Origin: Phycisphaerales bacterium
GTDB taxonomy: Bacteria > Planctomycetota > Phycisphaerae > Tepidisphaerales > Tepidisphaeraceae
DNA length: 62,125 nt
Direction of reading: 5' to 3'
Assembly (NCBI GenBank): GCA_028291615.1
Contig: JAQGHM010000311.1
Coordinates: 1 to 62,125 of the forward strand
Translations under genes and position numbers: made by a program
Notes under the pieces: generated by a model
Database searches by the model: none
The model's input: the letters and a program-made list of their open reading frames with translations, nothing else
What the model was told of the DNA's origin: nothing
Shown: one piece after another, positions 25,896-34,874 of the stretch
How positions within the stretch are numbered: position 1 is the stretch's first letter
How the letters are laid out: every line of letters begins with the position of its first letter

Positions 25896-27278
25896 TCAGA
25901 CGTTTTTCCGCGGGTCGGTCTTGGCGATGATCTCGCTGACCCCTTTCTGGTTGAAGCCCTTAAAGCCTTCGTTGCGTTCGAGGTTTTCGAGGTGGGAGCC
26001 GATCGCGCCTTGCTCGCGGAATTTTTGTGCCTGCTCGGGGGTGATTTGTCCGTTTTGCACCAGCGGCGTCAGGCGTTCTTCCTTGACTGGCCAGCGCTCG
26101 CCTTCGGTGAAGGCCTGGCGGAGGTAGGGGTAGTCGGTGAAGGGTTTCATGACCTTGATGCCGGCTTCGGATTCCATCTGCGATTTGAGGGAGTCGAAGT
26201 CGAACTGGCATTCGAGGTGGTGCATGCCGGCTTGCAGGAAGGATTCGCCGTGCAGGGCGCACCAGAGGCCTACGGTGCCGAGCTCGTGGCGATCGGGGAG
26301 GGGCTCGTGGGCGAAGTCGTTCATCAGTTCTTCGGGGGAGAGATCGACGTCGTTAAAGGTAATGATGCCGGTGTTGGGTTGTTCGCAGATCTGGGCGCCC
26401 CAGCCGGCTTCAGCGCCGGCGTAGAAGCGTTCGCGGAGTTGGAAGCCGAGCTTTTTCCAGAGGCTGATCAAGCGGGAGAAGTGTTTGCGGCTGGAGCGGT
26501 AGGTGTGATGGTCGTGGTTGGCCCAGCCGAGGCCTAGGCGGTCCTGGCGGGCTTTTTGGAATTGGGCGGCGCGGTTGCGGCGTTGCCAGTATTCGCGCTC
26601 GGAGGCGAAGAAGAGGTCGCAGGTGAGGTCTGGGCCTAGCATTTGGATTGCGTGGTCGATGTAACCTTCGGCGCGCTTAAAACCATCGTCATCACCGAGG
26701 TCCCTTTGGCGGCATCGGAAACGTTCGAGGCTGCTGAGCATGCGGAGCGGTTGTTCCTCCGACTCTTCTGGCGGGTTCATCCCGCGGTGTCCGTGGCGCT
26801 CGATCGCATAGAACGTCGCCGCGTCACGCGCCTGAATCAGAAGCCTGCGGGAATAGGATAAAGGCACCGCATCAGTCGCTAGGAAGACCTCGTTTGCGAA
26901 CGCGAAATCAGCGACGGATTCGACTTTTATGCCGACCTCCATCTCGGCGGCTGCCGGATGCTTGCTCAGCGAAACGATCGGAAACATCCCCTCAAGCTGC
27001 ACCCAGCAGGAAGCATTCTCGTACGCCCATTCTGGTTTCTCGACGTAGCCGGCGGCAGCGGTGCGGGAGCGATTTTCGGGGCGGTCGGGGAGTTCGATGT
27101 AATCGATCCAATCGAGGAAGCGGGTTCCGGTTTCGGAACGCATGCGATCGGCAAGGGTCTTCGCTTCTGGAGTGCGTTTGAGAAATTCCTCGACCATTTC
27201 CCGCACCAACCGCTCCGCCTCCGGCTGGCGTTCCCAACTGAATTGCGTCAGGGCTTCAGTCGCGTCTTTCCGATCCAT
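25896..27278 (-). CDS. Unknown protein with His-rich, possibly VOC-like C-terminal half
   Basis: The 460-residue protein is soluble, with no signal peptide. The N-terminal half begins MDRKDATEALTQFSWE and is helical. The C-terminal half has a conserved-looking metal-site pattern: NHDHHTYRSS, LGFQLRERFYAGAEAGWGAQ, and then LHGESFLQAGMHHLE. The spacing of paired His and Glu residues resembles vicinal-oxygen-chelate (glyoxalase/dioxygenase) folds, but this is a weak pattern match only. The ATG at 27278 was chosen because the longer open frame reaches back over the divergent M20 gene. It shares a divergent promoter region with that gene. Confidence 0.7.
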   Translation of the reverse strand: MDRKDATEALTQFSWERQPEAERLVREMVEEFLKRTPEAKTLADRMRSETGTRFLDWIDYIELPDRPENRSRTAAAGYVEKPEWAYENASCWVQLEGMFPIVSLSKHPAAAEMEVGIKVESVADFAFANEVFLATDAVPLSYSRRLLIQARDAATFYAIERHGHRGMNPPEESEEQPLRMLSSLERFRCRQRDLGDDDGFKRAEGYIDHAIQMLGPDLTCDLFFASEREYWQRRNRAAQFQKARQDRLGLGWANHDHHTYRSSRKHFSRLISLWKKLGFQLRERFYAGAEAGWGAQICEQPNTGIITFNDVDLSPEELMNDFAHEPLPDRHELGTVGLWCALHGESFLQAGMHHLECQFDFDSLKSQMESEAGIKVMKPFTDYPYLRQAFTEGERWPVKEERLTPLVQNGQITPEQAQKFREQGAIGSHLENLERNEGFKGFNQKGVSEIIAKTDPRKNV

Positions 27279-27310
27279 GGTTGGCCTTTCATGACAGGAT
27301 TTGCTCTGCC

Positions 27311-27320
27311 TATATAGTAT
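27311..27320. promoter_or_regulatory. Shared divergent -10 region (TATATAGTAT)
   Basis: TATAGT at 27313-27318 ends eight bases before the ATG of the M20 gene, implying a leaderless mRNA. Read on the other strand the same bases give TACTAT or TATATA for the divergent gene starting at 27278, with a leader of about 25 bases. Confidence 0.55.
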
Positions 27321-27326
27321 ACGCCA

Positions 27327-28556
27327 ATGCCTGATCCGATCGCCTATCTTGATGGCCGCCTTGATCCAATGGTGCAATTGGTTTCTCGGCTTGCCAACAT
27401 CAATTCGTTTTCTCACCACGTGCCGGGGTTGGCGGTGGTGGCGGAGCTGCTGCGGCAGGAATTTGCGGGGCTGAATCCGGATCGGGTGGAGACGATTGCG
27501 CTGCCGCCTGCTGAGGCGCTTTCTGCGGCTGGGGAAATATTGCAGACGCCGCTGGGGGAGTTGTTGTCGTTCTCTAAGCGGGCGGATGCGCCGATTCAGG
27601 CGCTGCTGGTGATTCATTACGATACGGTTTACGCGCCGGAGCACGCGTTCACGTCGGTGACGCGGGCGGATGAGGCGACGTTGCGCGGGCCGGGCGTGGC
27701 GGATGCCAAGGGAGGGATCGTGGTGATGCAGAATGCATTGCTGGCGCTGGAGCAGTCGGCGGATGCGGCGAAGCTTGGGTGGACGGTTTTGCTGAATCCG
27801 GATGAGGAGATTGGGTCGCCGGGGTCTGCTCATCTGCTGGCGGAGGCGGCTAAACGGGCTGATCTGGCGATGGTGTTCGAGCCTGCGCCTACTGCGCAGA
27901 CGCTGGTGACGCGGCGGAAGGGGTCAGGAAATTTCAGCGTGATCTTTCATGGGCGCTCGGCGCACGCTGGGCGGGAGATCGAGAAGGGGCGGAACGCGGT
28001 GCTGGCAGCGGCGCGGTTTGCGATCGAGGCGACGGCGGCGATCTCAGGAATATCTGGCGCGACGATTAATGTTGGGAAGATCGATGGTGGGGGGCCGGTG
28101 AACGTGGTGCCGGATCTGGCGATTCTTCGGCTTAACCTGCGGGTGGAGACGCCGGAGCAGCAGCGGCAGGTGGAGGGGCGGCTGGCGGAGCTTGTTGCGG
28201 CGGCGAATCGGGATGACATCACGGCGGCGCTGCACGGGCAGTTTTCGTCACCGCCTTGGACGCCGGGCGAGAGGCCGCCGGTGATTTTCGAGGAGTTGTG
28301 CGCGGCGGGGCGGGAACTGGGATTGGATCTCCACGCCACGTCATCTGGCGGTGCGTCGGATGCGAACAAGATCGCGTCGGCGGGTTTGCCGGTGCTCGAT
28401 TCGCTGGGGCCGGTGGGGTTTGACATTCATTCGCAGAACGAGCGGATTCACATTCCGTCGCTGGTGGAGCGGGCGAAGTTATCAGCCTTACTGTTGACGA
28501 AGCTTGCGAGCGGGCGGATTGCGCCGCCGCCGGCGCGTCATATTCCGACTATGTGA
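27327..28556 (+). CDS. M20-family metallohydrolase (peptidase or N-deacylase)
   Basis: The 409-residue zinc enzyme is of the M20 family (carboxypeptidase G2, ArgE and DapE relatives). Metal and catalytic residues are visible: H97 and D99 in VIHYDTVYAP, D127 in GPGVADAKGG, the catalytic pair E160-E161 in NPDEEIGSPGS, and the late His in DIHSQNERIH. The lid domain contains FHGRSAHAG. No signal peptide. It precedes an aminotransferase, astA and astD on the same strand. In that setting it could release the acyl group from N-succinyl-glutamate or -ornithine in place of AstE, which is an inference from position. A general peptidase role is the alternative. Confidence 0.88.
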   Translation: MPDPIAYLDGRLDPMVQLVSRLANINSFSHHVPGLAVVAELLRQEFAGLNPDRVETIALPPAEALSAAGEILQTPLGELLSFSKRADAPIQALLVIHYDTVYAPEHAFTSVTRADEATLRGPGVADAKGGIVVMQNALLALEQSADAAKLGWTVLLNPDEEIGSPGSAHLLAEAAKRADLAMVFEPAPTAQTLVTRRKGSGNFSVIFHGRSAHAGREIEKGRNAVLAAARFAIEATAAISGISGATINVGKIDGGGPVNVVPDLAILRLNLRVETPEQQRQVEGRLAELVAAANRDDITAALHGQFSSPPWTPGERPPVIFEELCAAGRELGLDLHATSSGGASDANKIASAGLPVLDSLGPVGFDIHSQNERIHIPSLVERAKLSALLLTKLASGRIAPPPARHIPTM

Positions 28557-28601
28557 TTCGTCTCTCGCGTCGCCGGCTTATCTTTGACTCGTTTCGCATC
28601 G

Positions 28602-28607
28602 TACAAT
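28602..28607 (+). promoter_or_regulatory. -10 box TACAAT before the aminotransferase gene
   Basis: TACAAT ends ten bases before the ATG at 28618. TTGACT at 28584-28589 is nearby but only 12 bases away, too close to be a standard -35 partner. Confidence 0.45.
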
Positions 28608-28617
28608 TCAGGACGAG

Positions 28618-30015
28618 ATGCCCAACCCAATCGCACCATCGCTCTTCGCCGATCCCCGTGTCGCCCAGGCTAAGGAATTGCTGCGGGCGGCGCTCGCGGA
28701 TCATCAGAAGCAGATTACTGGGATTCGGCCGCCTGATCCGGAGCGGAAGATTGCGTATGAGGAGATGCTGCAGCACTTTGGCATGGCGCGCGGGGGGCCG
28801 CTGTTTTTTCCGTACCTGGGGAGCGGGCTGGGGAAGGGGGCGCTGGTTGAGCTGGCGGACGGCTCGGTCAAGTACGACATGATCAGCGGGATCGGGGTGC
28901 ATTACTTCGGGCACTCGCATCCGATGCTGCTGGATGCCGGCGTGGACGCGGCGATTCGCGACACGGTGATGCAGGGGAATCTGCAGCAGAATGTCGAATC
29001 GGTGCCGCTGGCGAAGACGCTGGTGGAGATGGCGAATCGAGCCGGCGAGGCGGCGCGGATCGCGCACTGTTTCCTCACCACCAGCGGCGCGATGGCCAAC
29101 GAGAACGCGCTGAAGATCGCGTTTCAGAAACATCAGCCGGCATCGCGCGTGCTGGCGTTTTCGCACGGGTTCGCGGGGCGGTCGATGGCGCTGTCGCAGA
29201 TTACCGACAAGGCGGCGTATCGCGTGGGGCTGCCGAAGGTGCTGGATGTGGATTACGTGCCGTTCTACAACGCGGATCAACCCGAACATTCGACGGCGGC
29301 GGCTGTCAATCGGATCAAGGAGCACCTGCAGCGCTATCCGAAGCAGCACGCCTGCATGTGGATGGAGCTGATCCAGGGCGAAGGGGGCTTTTACGCGGGC
29401 ACGCGCGAGTTTTTCCTCCCGATTATCGAGCTGCTTAAAGAGAACGGCGTGGCGGTCTGGTTCGATGAGATCCAGACGTTTGCGCGCACGAGTCAGCCGT
29501 TTGCGTTTCAGCATTTTGGGCTGGATGCGCATGTCGATTTGTTGACGGTGGGGAAGATCACGCAGGTGTGCGCGACGCTGTTTACCGATGCTTACATTCC
29601 CAAGCCGGGGCTGGTATCGCAGACGTTTACTGCGAGCACGAGCGCCATCCTGGCGGCGCAGGCGATCCTTGATGTTCTTAAAAGCGGTGGGTTCTTCGGC
29701 GAGTCGGGGCGCATCATGCAGGTGCGGCAACGCGTGATGTCGCATCTCGATCGGATTCGCGGTGAACATCCGGAATGGCTTAAGGGGCCGTTCGGCGCGG
29801 GGGCGATGATCGCGTTCACCCCATTCGATGGTTCGGAGGCGACGGCCAAGAAGCTGTTGACGGATCTCTTCGACGCGGGCGTGGTGGCGTTTGTCTGCGG
29901 CGCGAATCCGGCGCGGCTACGGTTTTTACCGCCTGTGGGGGTTGTTACGGATGGGGATATCGATGCGGCGCTGGGGATACTTGAGCGTGCGCTTGCGGCG
30001 CACGCGGGACGTTAA
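28618..30015 (+). CDS. Class III (omega) aminotransferase, lysine/ornithine type
   Basis: The 465-residue PLP enzyme transfers a terminal amino group from an amino acid such as lysine, ornithine or N-succinylornithine to a 2-oxo acid. Key features are CFLTTSGAMANENALKIA (cofactor phosphate), FSHGFAGRS, MELIQGEGG, VWFDEIQTFARTS (the Asp contacting PLP) and the Schiff-base Lys in LTVGKITQVCA. The GKxTQVC context and overall length are closer to L-lysine 6-aminotransferase than to AstC/ArgD. It lies two bases upstream of astA, so its product probably feeds the AstA/AstD pathway, taking the AstC position. Confidence 0.88.
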   Translation: MPNPIAPSLFADPRVAQAKELLRAALADHQKQITGIRPPDPERKIAYEEMLQHFGMARGGPLFFPYLGSGLGKGALVELADGSVKYDMISGIGVHYFGHSHPMLLDAGVDAAIRDTVMQGNLQQNVESVPLAKTLVEMANRAGEAARIAHCFLTTSGAMANENALKIAFQKHQPASRVLAFSHGFAGRSMALSQITDKAAYRVGLPKVLDVDYVPFYNADQPEHSTAAAVNRIKEHLQRYPKQHACMWMELIQGEGGFYAGTREFFLPIIELLKENGVAVWFDEIQTFARTSQPFAFQHFGLDAHVDLLTVGKITQVCATLFTDAYIPKPGLVSQTFTASTSAILAAQAILDVLKSGGFFGESGRIMQVRQRVMSHLDRIRGEHPEWLKGPFGAGAMIAFTPFDGSEATAKKLLTDLFDAGVVAFVCGANPARLRFLPPVGVVTDGDIDAALGILERALAAHAGR

Positions 30016-30017
30016 AC

Positions 30018-31088
30018 ATGTACGTTATCCGTCCCATCACGCTCGATGATCTTCCCGCGCTGCTGGAACTTACGCGCGTGACGGGGTTTGGTCTGACGAC
30101 TCTGCCCAATGATGAGAAACTACTTAAGCGACGCATCAAGGAATCGCTGCGCGGGTTCGACAAGCTTGCAGACGATGATCCACCCATCGGCGAGACCTAC
30201 CTCTTCGTCATGGAGCACCTGCCGACAAAGCAAGTCTGCGGCATTTGCGGGATCGTCTCGAAGGTGGGCGGGTTTGAGCCGTTTTACGCCTACCGGATCG
30301 AAACGTCGATCCACCAGTCCGACGTGCTGCACGTTCGCAAGGAGATCCGCACGCTGCACCTGGTGGAGATGCACTCGGGGCCGTGCGAGATCGGGTCGCT
30401 TTTTCTCTCGCCCGAACATCGCGCGCCGGGGAACGGGCGATTGCTTTCGCTGTCGCGCTTCCTCTTCATGGCCAACTACCCGGCCTACTTCGACCCGATG
30501 GTGATTGCCGAGATGCGCGGGATTCTCGACGATCGGGGCCACTCGCCGTTCTGGGACGCGATCGGCCACCACTTCTTCGACATCGACCTGCCCAAGGCGG
30601 ACTACCTGTCGATGGTCAACAAACGCTTCATCGCCGACTTGATGCCCAAGCATCCGATCTACATCCCACTACTGCCCAAAGAAGCGCAGGCGGTGATCGG
30701 CGAAGTGCATCAGCACACCAAGCCCGCGCTGCGCATTTTGGAGGATGAAGGGTTCGAGTGCTGCGAGATGGTGGACATCTTTGAAGCCGGGCCGGTGGTT
30801 CGCTGTGCGCTGGCGGACGTGCGGGCGATTCGCGAAAGTCGCAAGGCTGCGGTGGAACTAATCGAACCTGCCGTTGCGGATGCCGAGGTTTACCTGATTT
30901 CCAACTGCCGGGAACCGTTCCGCGCCGCCAAGGGGCCGCTGTCACTGGACGACCTTGGCCGCCCCGTTGTGCCGGATGACCTCGCAAAGGCGCTGCAGAT
31001 TCAAGTCGGAGACGCGATACGGTTCGTCCCGCTGCGGGGGGCGCCTAAAGCCCAACGGTATCACGACGCGAACGTGTCGTTCGACTGA
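30018..31088 (+). CDS. astA: Arginine/ornithine N-succinyltransferase
   Basis: The 356-residue protein matches AstA throughout: MYVIRPITLDDLPALLELTRVTGFGLTTLP at the start (shown for identification only in part: RPITLDDLPALLELT), then LFLSPEHRAPGNGRLLS, RFLFMANYP, DRGHSPFWDAIGHHFF and FGPGP-type region EAGPVVRC. It transfers succinyl from succinyl-CoA to the alpha-amino group of arginine or ornithine, the first step of the succinyltransferase pathway of arginine breakdown. The gene starts two bases after the aminotransferase stop, so translation is coupled. AstB, which should follow for arginine, is absent here. Confidence 0.95.
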   Translation: MYVIRPITLDDLPALLELTRVTGFGLTTLPNDEKLLKRRIKESLRGFDKLADDDPPIGETYLFVMEHLPTKQVCGICGIVSKVGGFEPFYAYRIETSIHQSDVLHVRKEIRTLHLVEMHSGPCEIGSLFLSPEHRAPGNGRLLSLSRFLFMANYPAYFDPMVIAEMRGILDDRGHSPFWDAIGHHFFDIDLPKADYLSMVNKRFIADLMPKHPIYIPLLPKEAQAVIGEVHQHTKPALRILEDEGFECCEMVDIFEAGPVVRCALADVRAIRESRKAAVELIEPAVADAEVYLISNCREPFRAAKGPLSLDDLGRPVVPDDLAKALQIQVGDAIRFVPLRGAPKAQRYHDANVSFD

Positions 31089-31098
31089 ATTGCACGCA

Positions 31099-31104
31099 TA
31101 TACT
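31099..31104 (+). promoter_or_regulatory. -10 box TATACT, nine bases before astD
   Basis: TATACT lies in the 25-base gap between astA and astD, with the astD ATG nine bases after it. This suggests an internal promoter making a leaderless astD transcript as well as operon readthrough. Confidence 0.5.
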
Positions 31105-31113
31105 TTCACGACG

Positions 31114-32589
31114 ATGCCCTCTCATCTCATCAACGACTCCTGGCTTGACGGCGAAGGTCCCGCCTTTCGCTCGCTCGATCCCGCTACCAACCAGGTCCTT
31201 GGCGAATACCGCGCCGCCACGGAGGCCGAGGTGGATCAAGCCGTTCGGGCCGCTCGCGCGGCGTTCGAATCCTGGGCGCTGCTTCCCACCGACGCGCGCA
31301 TTGCCCATCTCAACGCATTTGGCGAACGCCTCAAGCAGGAGAAAATCAGCTCCGCTCCCAACGCCCTTCCGCTCCTCATCAGCCAGGAAACCGGCAAGCC
31401 CTTCTGGGAATCGCTGACCGAGCTCGACGCGATGATCAATAAGATCCCGCTCTCGATCCAGGCGCTGAGGGAACGCCGCAGTCCGTCGGAGCAGACGGCG
31501 AATAACCAGACCACCGCCACGCGCTATAAGCCGCATGGCGTGATCGCCGTCTTCGGGCCGTTCAATTTTCCCGCGCATCTGCCCAATGGCCACATCGTCC
31601 CTGCGCTGCTGGCGGGGAACACGATCGTGTTCAAGCCATCGGAACTGACGCCCGGCGTTGCTCGACGGACGGTTGAGATCTGGCAGGAGGCGGGGCTTCC
31701 GGCGGGCGTACTCAACATGGTTCAAGGCGCGCGAGAGACGGGTCAGTCGCTTGCGTCACATCCCGGCATCGACGGCCTCTTCTTCACCGGCTCGGTCGCC
31801 GCGGGGCGGGCGCTGAACAAGCTGCTTGCTGATCAGCCGCACAAGATCCTGGCGCTGGAGATGGGCGGGAACAACCCGCTGGTCGTCTGGGACGCCGCCA
31901 GTTTGGACGCCGCGGCGCTCCTGACGATCCAGTCCGCCTACCAGACCAGCGGCCAGCGCTGCTCGTGCGCCCGCCGGTTGATCGTCGAACAAGGGCCGCG
32001 CGGCGACGCGCTGATCGATCGCCTGCTCGAATTAATTCCGACGATCCGCGTCGGCCCGCATACTGACCGGCCCGAGCCGTTCATGGGCCCGCTCGTCCGC
32101 CCGCAGGCCGCGCAGAACGCGCTGACCGCGCAGCAGCGGTTGCTCGATATGGGCGCGCTGCCGCTGCACCCGATGATGCCGCTCGCCGCGGGCCCGGCGT
32201 TTGTCAGTCCGGGGTTGATCGACGTCACCTCCATCACGCCGCCCGATGAAGAGATCTTCGCCCCATTGCTGCAGGTGATCCGCGTGAGCGATTCTGACGC
32301 CGCCCTCGTCGCCGCCAACCGCACGGCCTTCGGCCTCTGCGCCGCCTTGATCAGTAACGACGTTCGCCTCTACGACCGCTTTTTCACGAAGATCCGCGCC
32401 GGCGTCATCAATTTCAACCGGCCGACCACCGGGGCATCATCAGCCCTGCCGTTCGGCGGAGTCGGGCTCTCCGGAAATAACCGCCCCAGCGCCAGCCACG
32501 CTGCCGACTACTGCTCTTATCCGATCGCCTCCCTCGAACAGCCCGCTCCCGCGCTGCCAGCCTCGCTTCCGGCGGGGATCGTCCTTTAG
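31114..32589 (+). CDS. astD: Succinylglutamate-semialdehyde dehydrogenase
   Basis: The 491-residue NAD-dependent aldehyde dehydrogenase oxidises N-succinylglutamate semialdehyde to N-succinylglutamate. Motifs are GPFNFPAHLPNGHIVPALLAGNTIVFKPSE (key part FNFPAHLPNGH, typical of AstD), FTGSVAAGRAL, catalytic Glu in ALEMGGNNP, catalytic Cys in SGQRCSCARR and PFGGVGLSGN near the end. The ATG at 31114 starts the family N-terminus (MPSHLINDSWLDGEG); the longer open frame upstream lies within astA. AstD directly follows astA, as in known ast clusters. Confidence 0.95.
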   Translation: MPSHLINDSWLDGEGPAFRSLDPATNQVLGEYRAATEAEVDQAVRAARAAFESWALLPTDARIAHLNAFGERLKQEKISSAPNALPLLISQETGKPFWESLTELDAMINKIPLSIQALRERRSPSEQTANNQTTATRYKPHGVIAVFGPFNFPAHLPNGHIVPALLAGNTIVFKPSELTPGVARRTVEIWQEAGLPAGVLNMVQGARETGQSLASHPGIDGLFFTGSVAAGRALNKLLADQPHKILALEMGGNNPLVVWDAASLDAAALLTIQSAYQTSGQRCSCARRLIVEQGPRGDALIDRLLELIPTIRVGPHTDRPEPFMGPLVRPQAAQNALTAQQRLLDMGALPLHPMMPLAAGPAFVSPGLIDVTSITPPDEEIFAPLLQVIRVSDSDAALVAANRTAFGLCAALISNDVRLYDRFFTKIRAGVINFNRPTTGASSALPFGGVGLSGNNRPSASHAADYCSYPIASLEQPAPALPASLPAGIVL

Positions 32590-32590
32590 T

Positions 32591-32618
32591 TTGACAATCG
32601 CGTTCACAAGCCTGACAA
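32591..32618 (+). promoter_or_regulatory. Promoter with consensus -35 before the SEC-C gene
   Basis: TTGACA (32591-32596), 16 bases, then a weak -10 GACAAA (32613-32618), and the ATG seven bases later. It again fits a leaderless layout. Confidence 0.45.
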
Positions 32619-32625
32619 AACCGCC

Positions 32626-33966
32626 ATGCTGCTTCCTCCCCAGGTGTTTTCATTTGTCTCGCACGAAGATTCGCTGCTTCGCGAACAGGCCGTGCGCTAC
32701 TTCCAGCATGCTCACGATGTCGCCCCTCTTACCGCGGATGACTGCTGGGCCGCCATCGACACGGTCGGCCTGGGACGCGGCGCTATCGGGCTGATCCTGC
32801 TCCTCTCGAAGTTGCCGCAGAGCGACGCCTCGACCCAGCGCCTTCTCGCCGCGCTCGACCTGCCGCCCGATGAGTCGATGCGCGAGTGGCTGATCGAAGC
32901 GCTGGAGAACCTCGACTTTGACCAGTTGCGCAGCCACCCCGATGTGATCCTGGCCCGCACCAACCTGCCCGCCGACACATTGGACCACCTTCGCGCCCGG
33001 CTCGATTTGGGCGACGTGCTGGTCGCACAGCGCTTGTGGGATCAGCTCAACGACCACGTCGAACAGGTCAAGGACGATTACTGGAACGAGATCGATCATC
33101 GCGTCTCCGATCGCCTGGTTGAAGCCCTCGCTCGCTTCGGGCAGGACTCGACCGACCGCGCCCTGTTCCTCATCCGCAATCCCGCCGGCGCTGACGACCT
33201 CCGTGAGATCTTTGCGATCGACCTGCTCGGCCGCATGCGGCATCGTCCGGCGCTGGACCTCTTAATCCGCACCTATGCAAAGTGCGATGAAGACGATGAC
33301 GTCCTGCACGAAGCGTTGCAGGACGCGATCCCGCAGGTCGGCGGAACCGACGCCGTCGCACCGCTTGAGAGGACCCTACCCGAGCTGTCGTGGGGTTCGC
33401 GACTCTACGGCATCGAAATGCTGGCGCGGATCAAGCACCCGGATGCAGAGGCGGCCCTGCTGCGCCTGCTTGATCATCCCAAACTCGCGGATTCCCGCGA
33501 TTCGATCGCCTCCGCCCTTGCCGAACTCTGCACAACCGATGGCCTCGACCGCCTGCGACAGATTGTGCTGGCGGAGGAGTACGACGCGCAGCTGTACGAC
33601 CTTAAAGGTGAACTGGTCGCCTGCGCTCTTATGGCCGCGGCGAGTCACATCCCCTTTGAATTCCCCGAGTTCTCCACAATGCGCGAAGAAGTCGTCGCCA
33701 AAGAAGTTGAATATCAGCGCCGCCTCGAAGCCGGCGAGTTCGACCTTACCGGCGACGCTGATCTCGACAGCCCCGACGATCTCGATGACGATCTGACCGC
33801 CGACGACTTGGCCGACTTTCCCGATCTTCCGCCCGCCTTGGACAATCGCGCCCCGCGCGCGACCGCGCCGATCCGCCGCGACCCGGCATCACCCGGCCGC
33901 AATGACCCGTGTCCCTGCGGCTCGGGAAAAAAATATAAGAAGTGCTGCCTGAACAAGCAGGTATAA
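32626..33966 (+). CDS. HEAT-like repeat protein with C-terminal SEC-C zinc motif
   Basis: The 446-residue protein is composed of helical repeats of HEAT type for about 380 residues (DPDAEAALLRLLDH-like units such as HPDAEAALLRLLDHPKLA). A strongly acidic linker follows (DLDSPDDLDDDLTADDLADFPDL). It ends in the SEC-C motif RNDPCPCGSGKKYKKCCL, the zinc-binding tail first known from SecA. SEC-C tails are found on many proteins that contact SecB, ribosomes or other partners. The specific role is unknown. It is cytoplasmic. Confidence 0.85.
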   Translation: MLLPPQVFSFVSHEDSLLREQAVRYFQHAHDVAPLTADDCWAAIDTVGLGRGAIGLILLLSKLPQSDASTQRLLAALDLPPDESMREWLIEALENLDFDQLRSHPDVILARTNLPADTLDHLRARLDLGDVLVAQRLWDQLNDHVEQVKDDYWNEIDHRVSDRLVEALARFGQDSTDRALFLIRNPAGADDLREIFAIDLLGRMRHRPALDLLIRTYAKCDEDDDVLHEALQDAIPQVGGTDAVAPLERTLPELSWGSRLYGIEMLARIKHPDAEAALLRLLDHPKLADSRDSIASALAELCTTDGLDRLRQIVLAEEYDAQLYDLKGELVACALMAAASHIPFEFPEFSTMREEVVAKEVEYQRRLEAGEFDLTGDADLDSPDDLDDDLTADDLADFPDLPPALDNRAPRATAPIRRDPASPGRNDPCPCGSGKKYKKCCLNKQV

Positions 33967-33978
33967 CTGCGCTTGTCT

Positions 33979-34818
33979 TTACCTGCCGGCGTCCTTGATC
34001 GTCCAGTAATTCACCCGCGAGACCTCGGTGAGCTCATAAGTCTGCCCCTCTGGCCCCGCGTACTTCGTCATCACGTGCAGGCGATCCGCCGCCATCCAGT
34101 ACGTCGCGCGCACCGCCTTCTCCACGACCAGCTCGATTTTGTGCGCCGCGTTTTCCTCCCCCGCATAACGCAGCGTCGCCGCGATCGACTCGGGCGCGGT
34201 CGCGCGATTGCTCTTCTGCGACGGCAGCAGCGCAATGCCCGCCTCCCCCTTCGACGCGAAATCGAATTCCCGCAGGTAAATCTGCAGCGCGTTCTCCGCC
34301 ACGACCGGTCGATCGCTCTTCGCCACCGTCGCCGCGCGCCGCCCTGCCTCGGGCATGTAGGAGAATGACCAGTAGTCCCACCCATCGATTGCCCAACCCG
34401 CCGCCGACTTCTTCGCCCGCCCGAGGTACTGCTTAAAGCTCGTCCCGCAAAACTCCTGGCTCGACGAATCCATCCGCGTCAGCTCGAAGCGATCCACGCT
34501 CAGGTGCGACGTCGTCACGTAGTGGTACGTGTAATTAGGCGTCGGGATGTCCTCGATCTGGTTGTGCTTCCAGACCTCGATCGTCTCCTTTGCTTTGTCC
34601 GCCTTGGTCAGCGTCGCGGCGTCGTGCTGCTCTTTGTTGGTGAAGAAGGTCGCCGTGTACGGCCTCGGCTTGCCATAGACGGTGCGGCTGGCGGAGTAGA
34701 CCGCCTTCTCCACCAGGCCGTCGTGCCAGATTGGGTCGTTCTTCCAACCGTCGGCGTGGACGAAGAGCGGGAAGCAGAGGGCCGCGAAGACGCAGAGGCG
34801 CGAAGATAGGCGTTTCAT
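33979..34818 (-). CDS. Secreted protein of unknown function
   Basis: The 279-residue protein has a signal peptide (MKRLSSRLCVFAALCFPLFVHA) whose codons coincide with a GACGCAGAGGCGCGAAG repeat similar to R1. The mature part has no recognised domain. It contains YTYHYVTTSHLSVDRFELTRMDSSSQEFCGTSFKQY and DGWDYWSFSYMPEAG (given as landmarks), and ends in beta-rich sequence (YELTEVSRVNYWTIKDAGR). The repeats of aromatic residues suggest a DUF3108-like lipocalin-type barrel, which is tentative. The ATG at 34818 is chosen because it opens the signal peptide. It is convergent with the SEC-C gene, 12 bases away. Confidence 0.7.
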   Translation of the reverse strand: MKRLSSRLCVFAALCFPLFVHADGWKNDPIWHDGLVEKAVYSASRTVYGKPRPYTATFFTNKEQHDAATLTKADKAKETIEVWKHNQIEDIPTPNYTYHYVTTSHLSVDRFELTRMDSSSQEFCGTSFKQYLGRAKKSAAGWAIDGWDYWSFSYMPEAGRRAATVAKSDRPVVAENALQIYLREFDFASKGEAGIALLPSQKSNRATAPESIAATLRYAGEENAAHKIELVVEKAVRATYWMAADRLHVMTKYAGPEGQTYELTEVSRVNYWTIKDAGR

Positions 34819-34874
34819 AAGCAACTCCGTCCGGTGATAATCTCCGGTTGAACGTTGATCGTCGAGGAAAGCAT

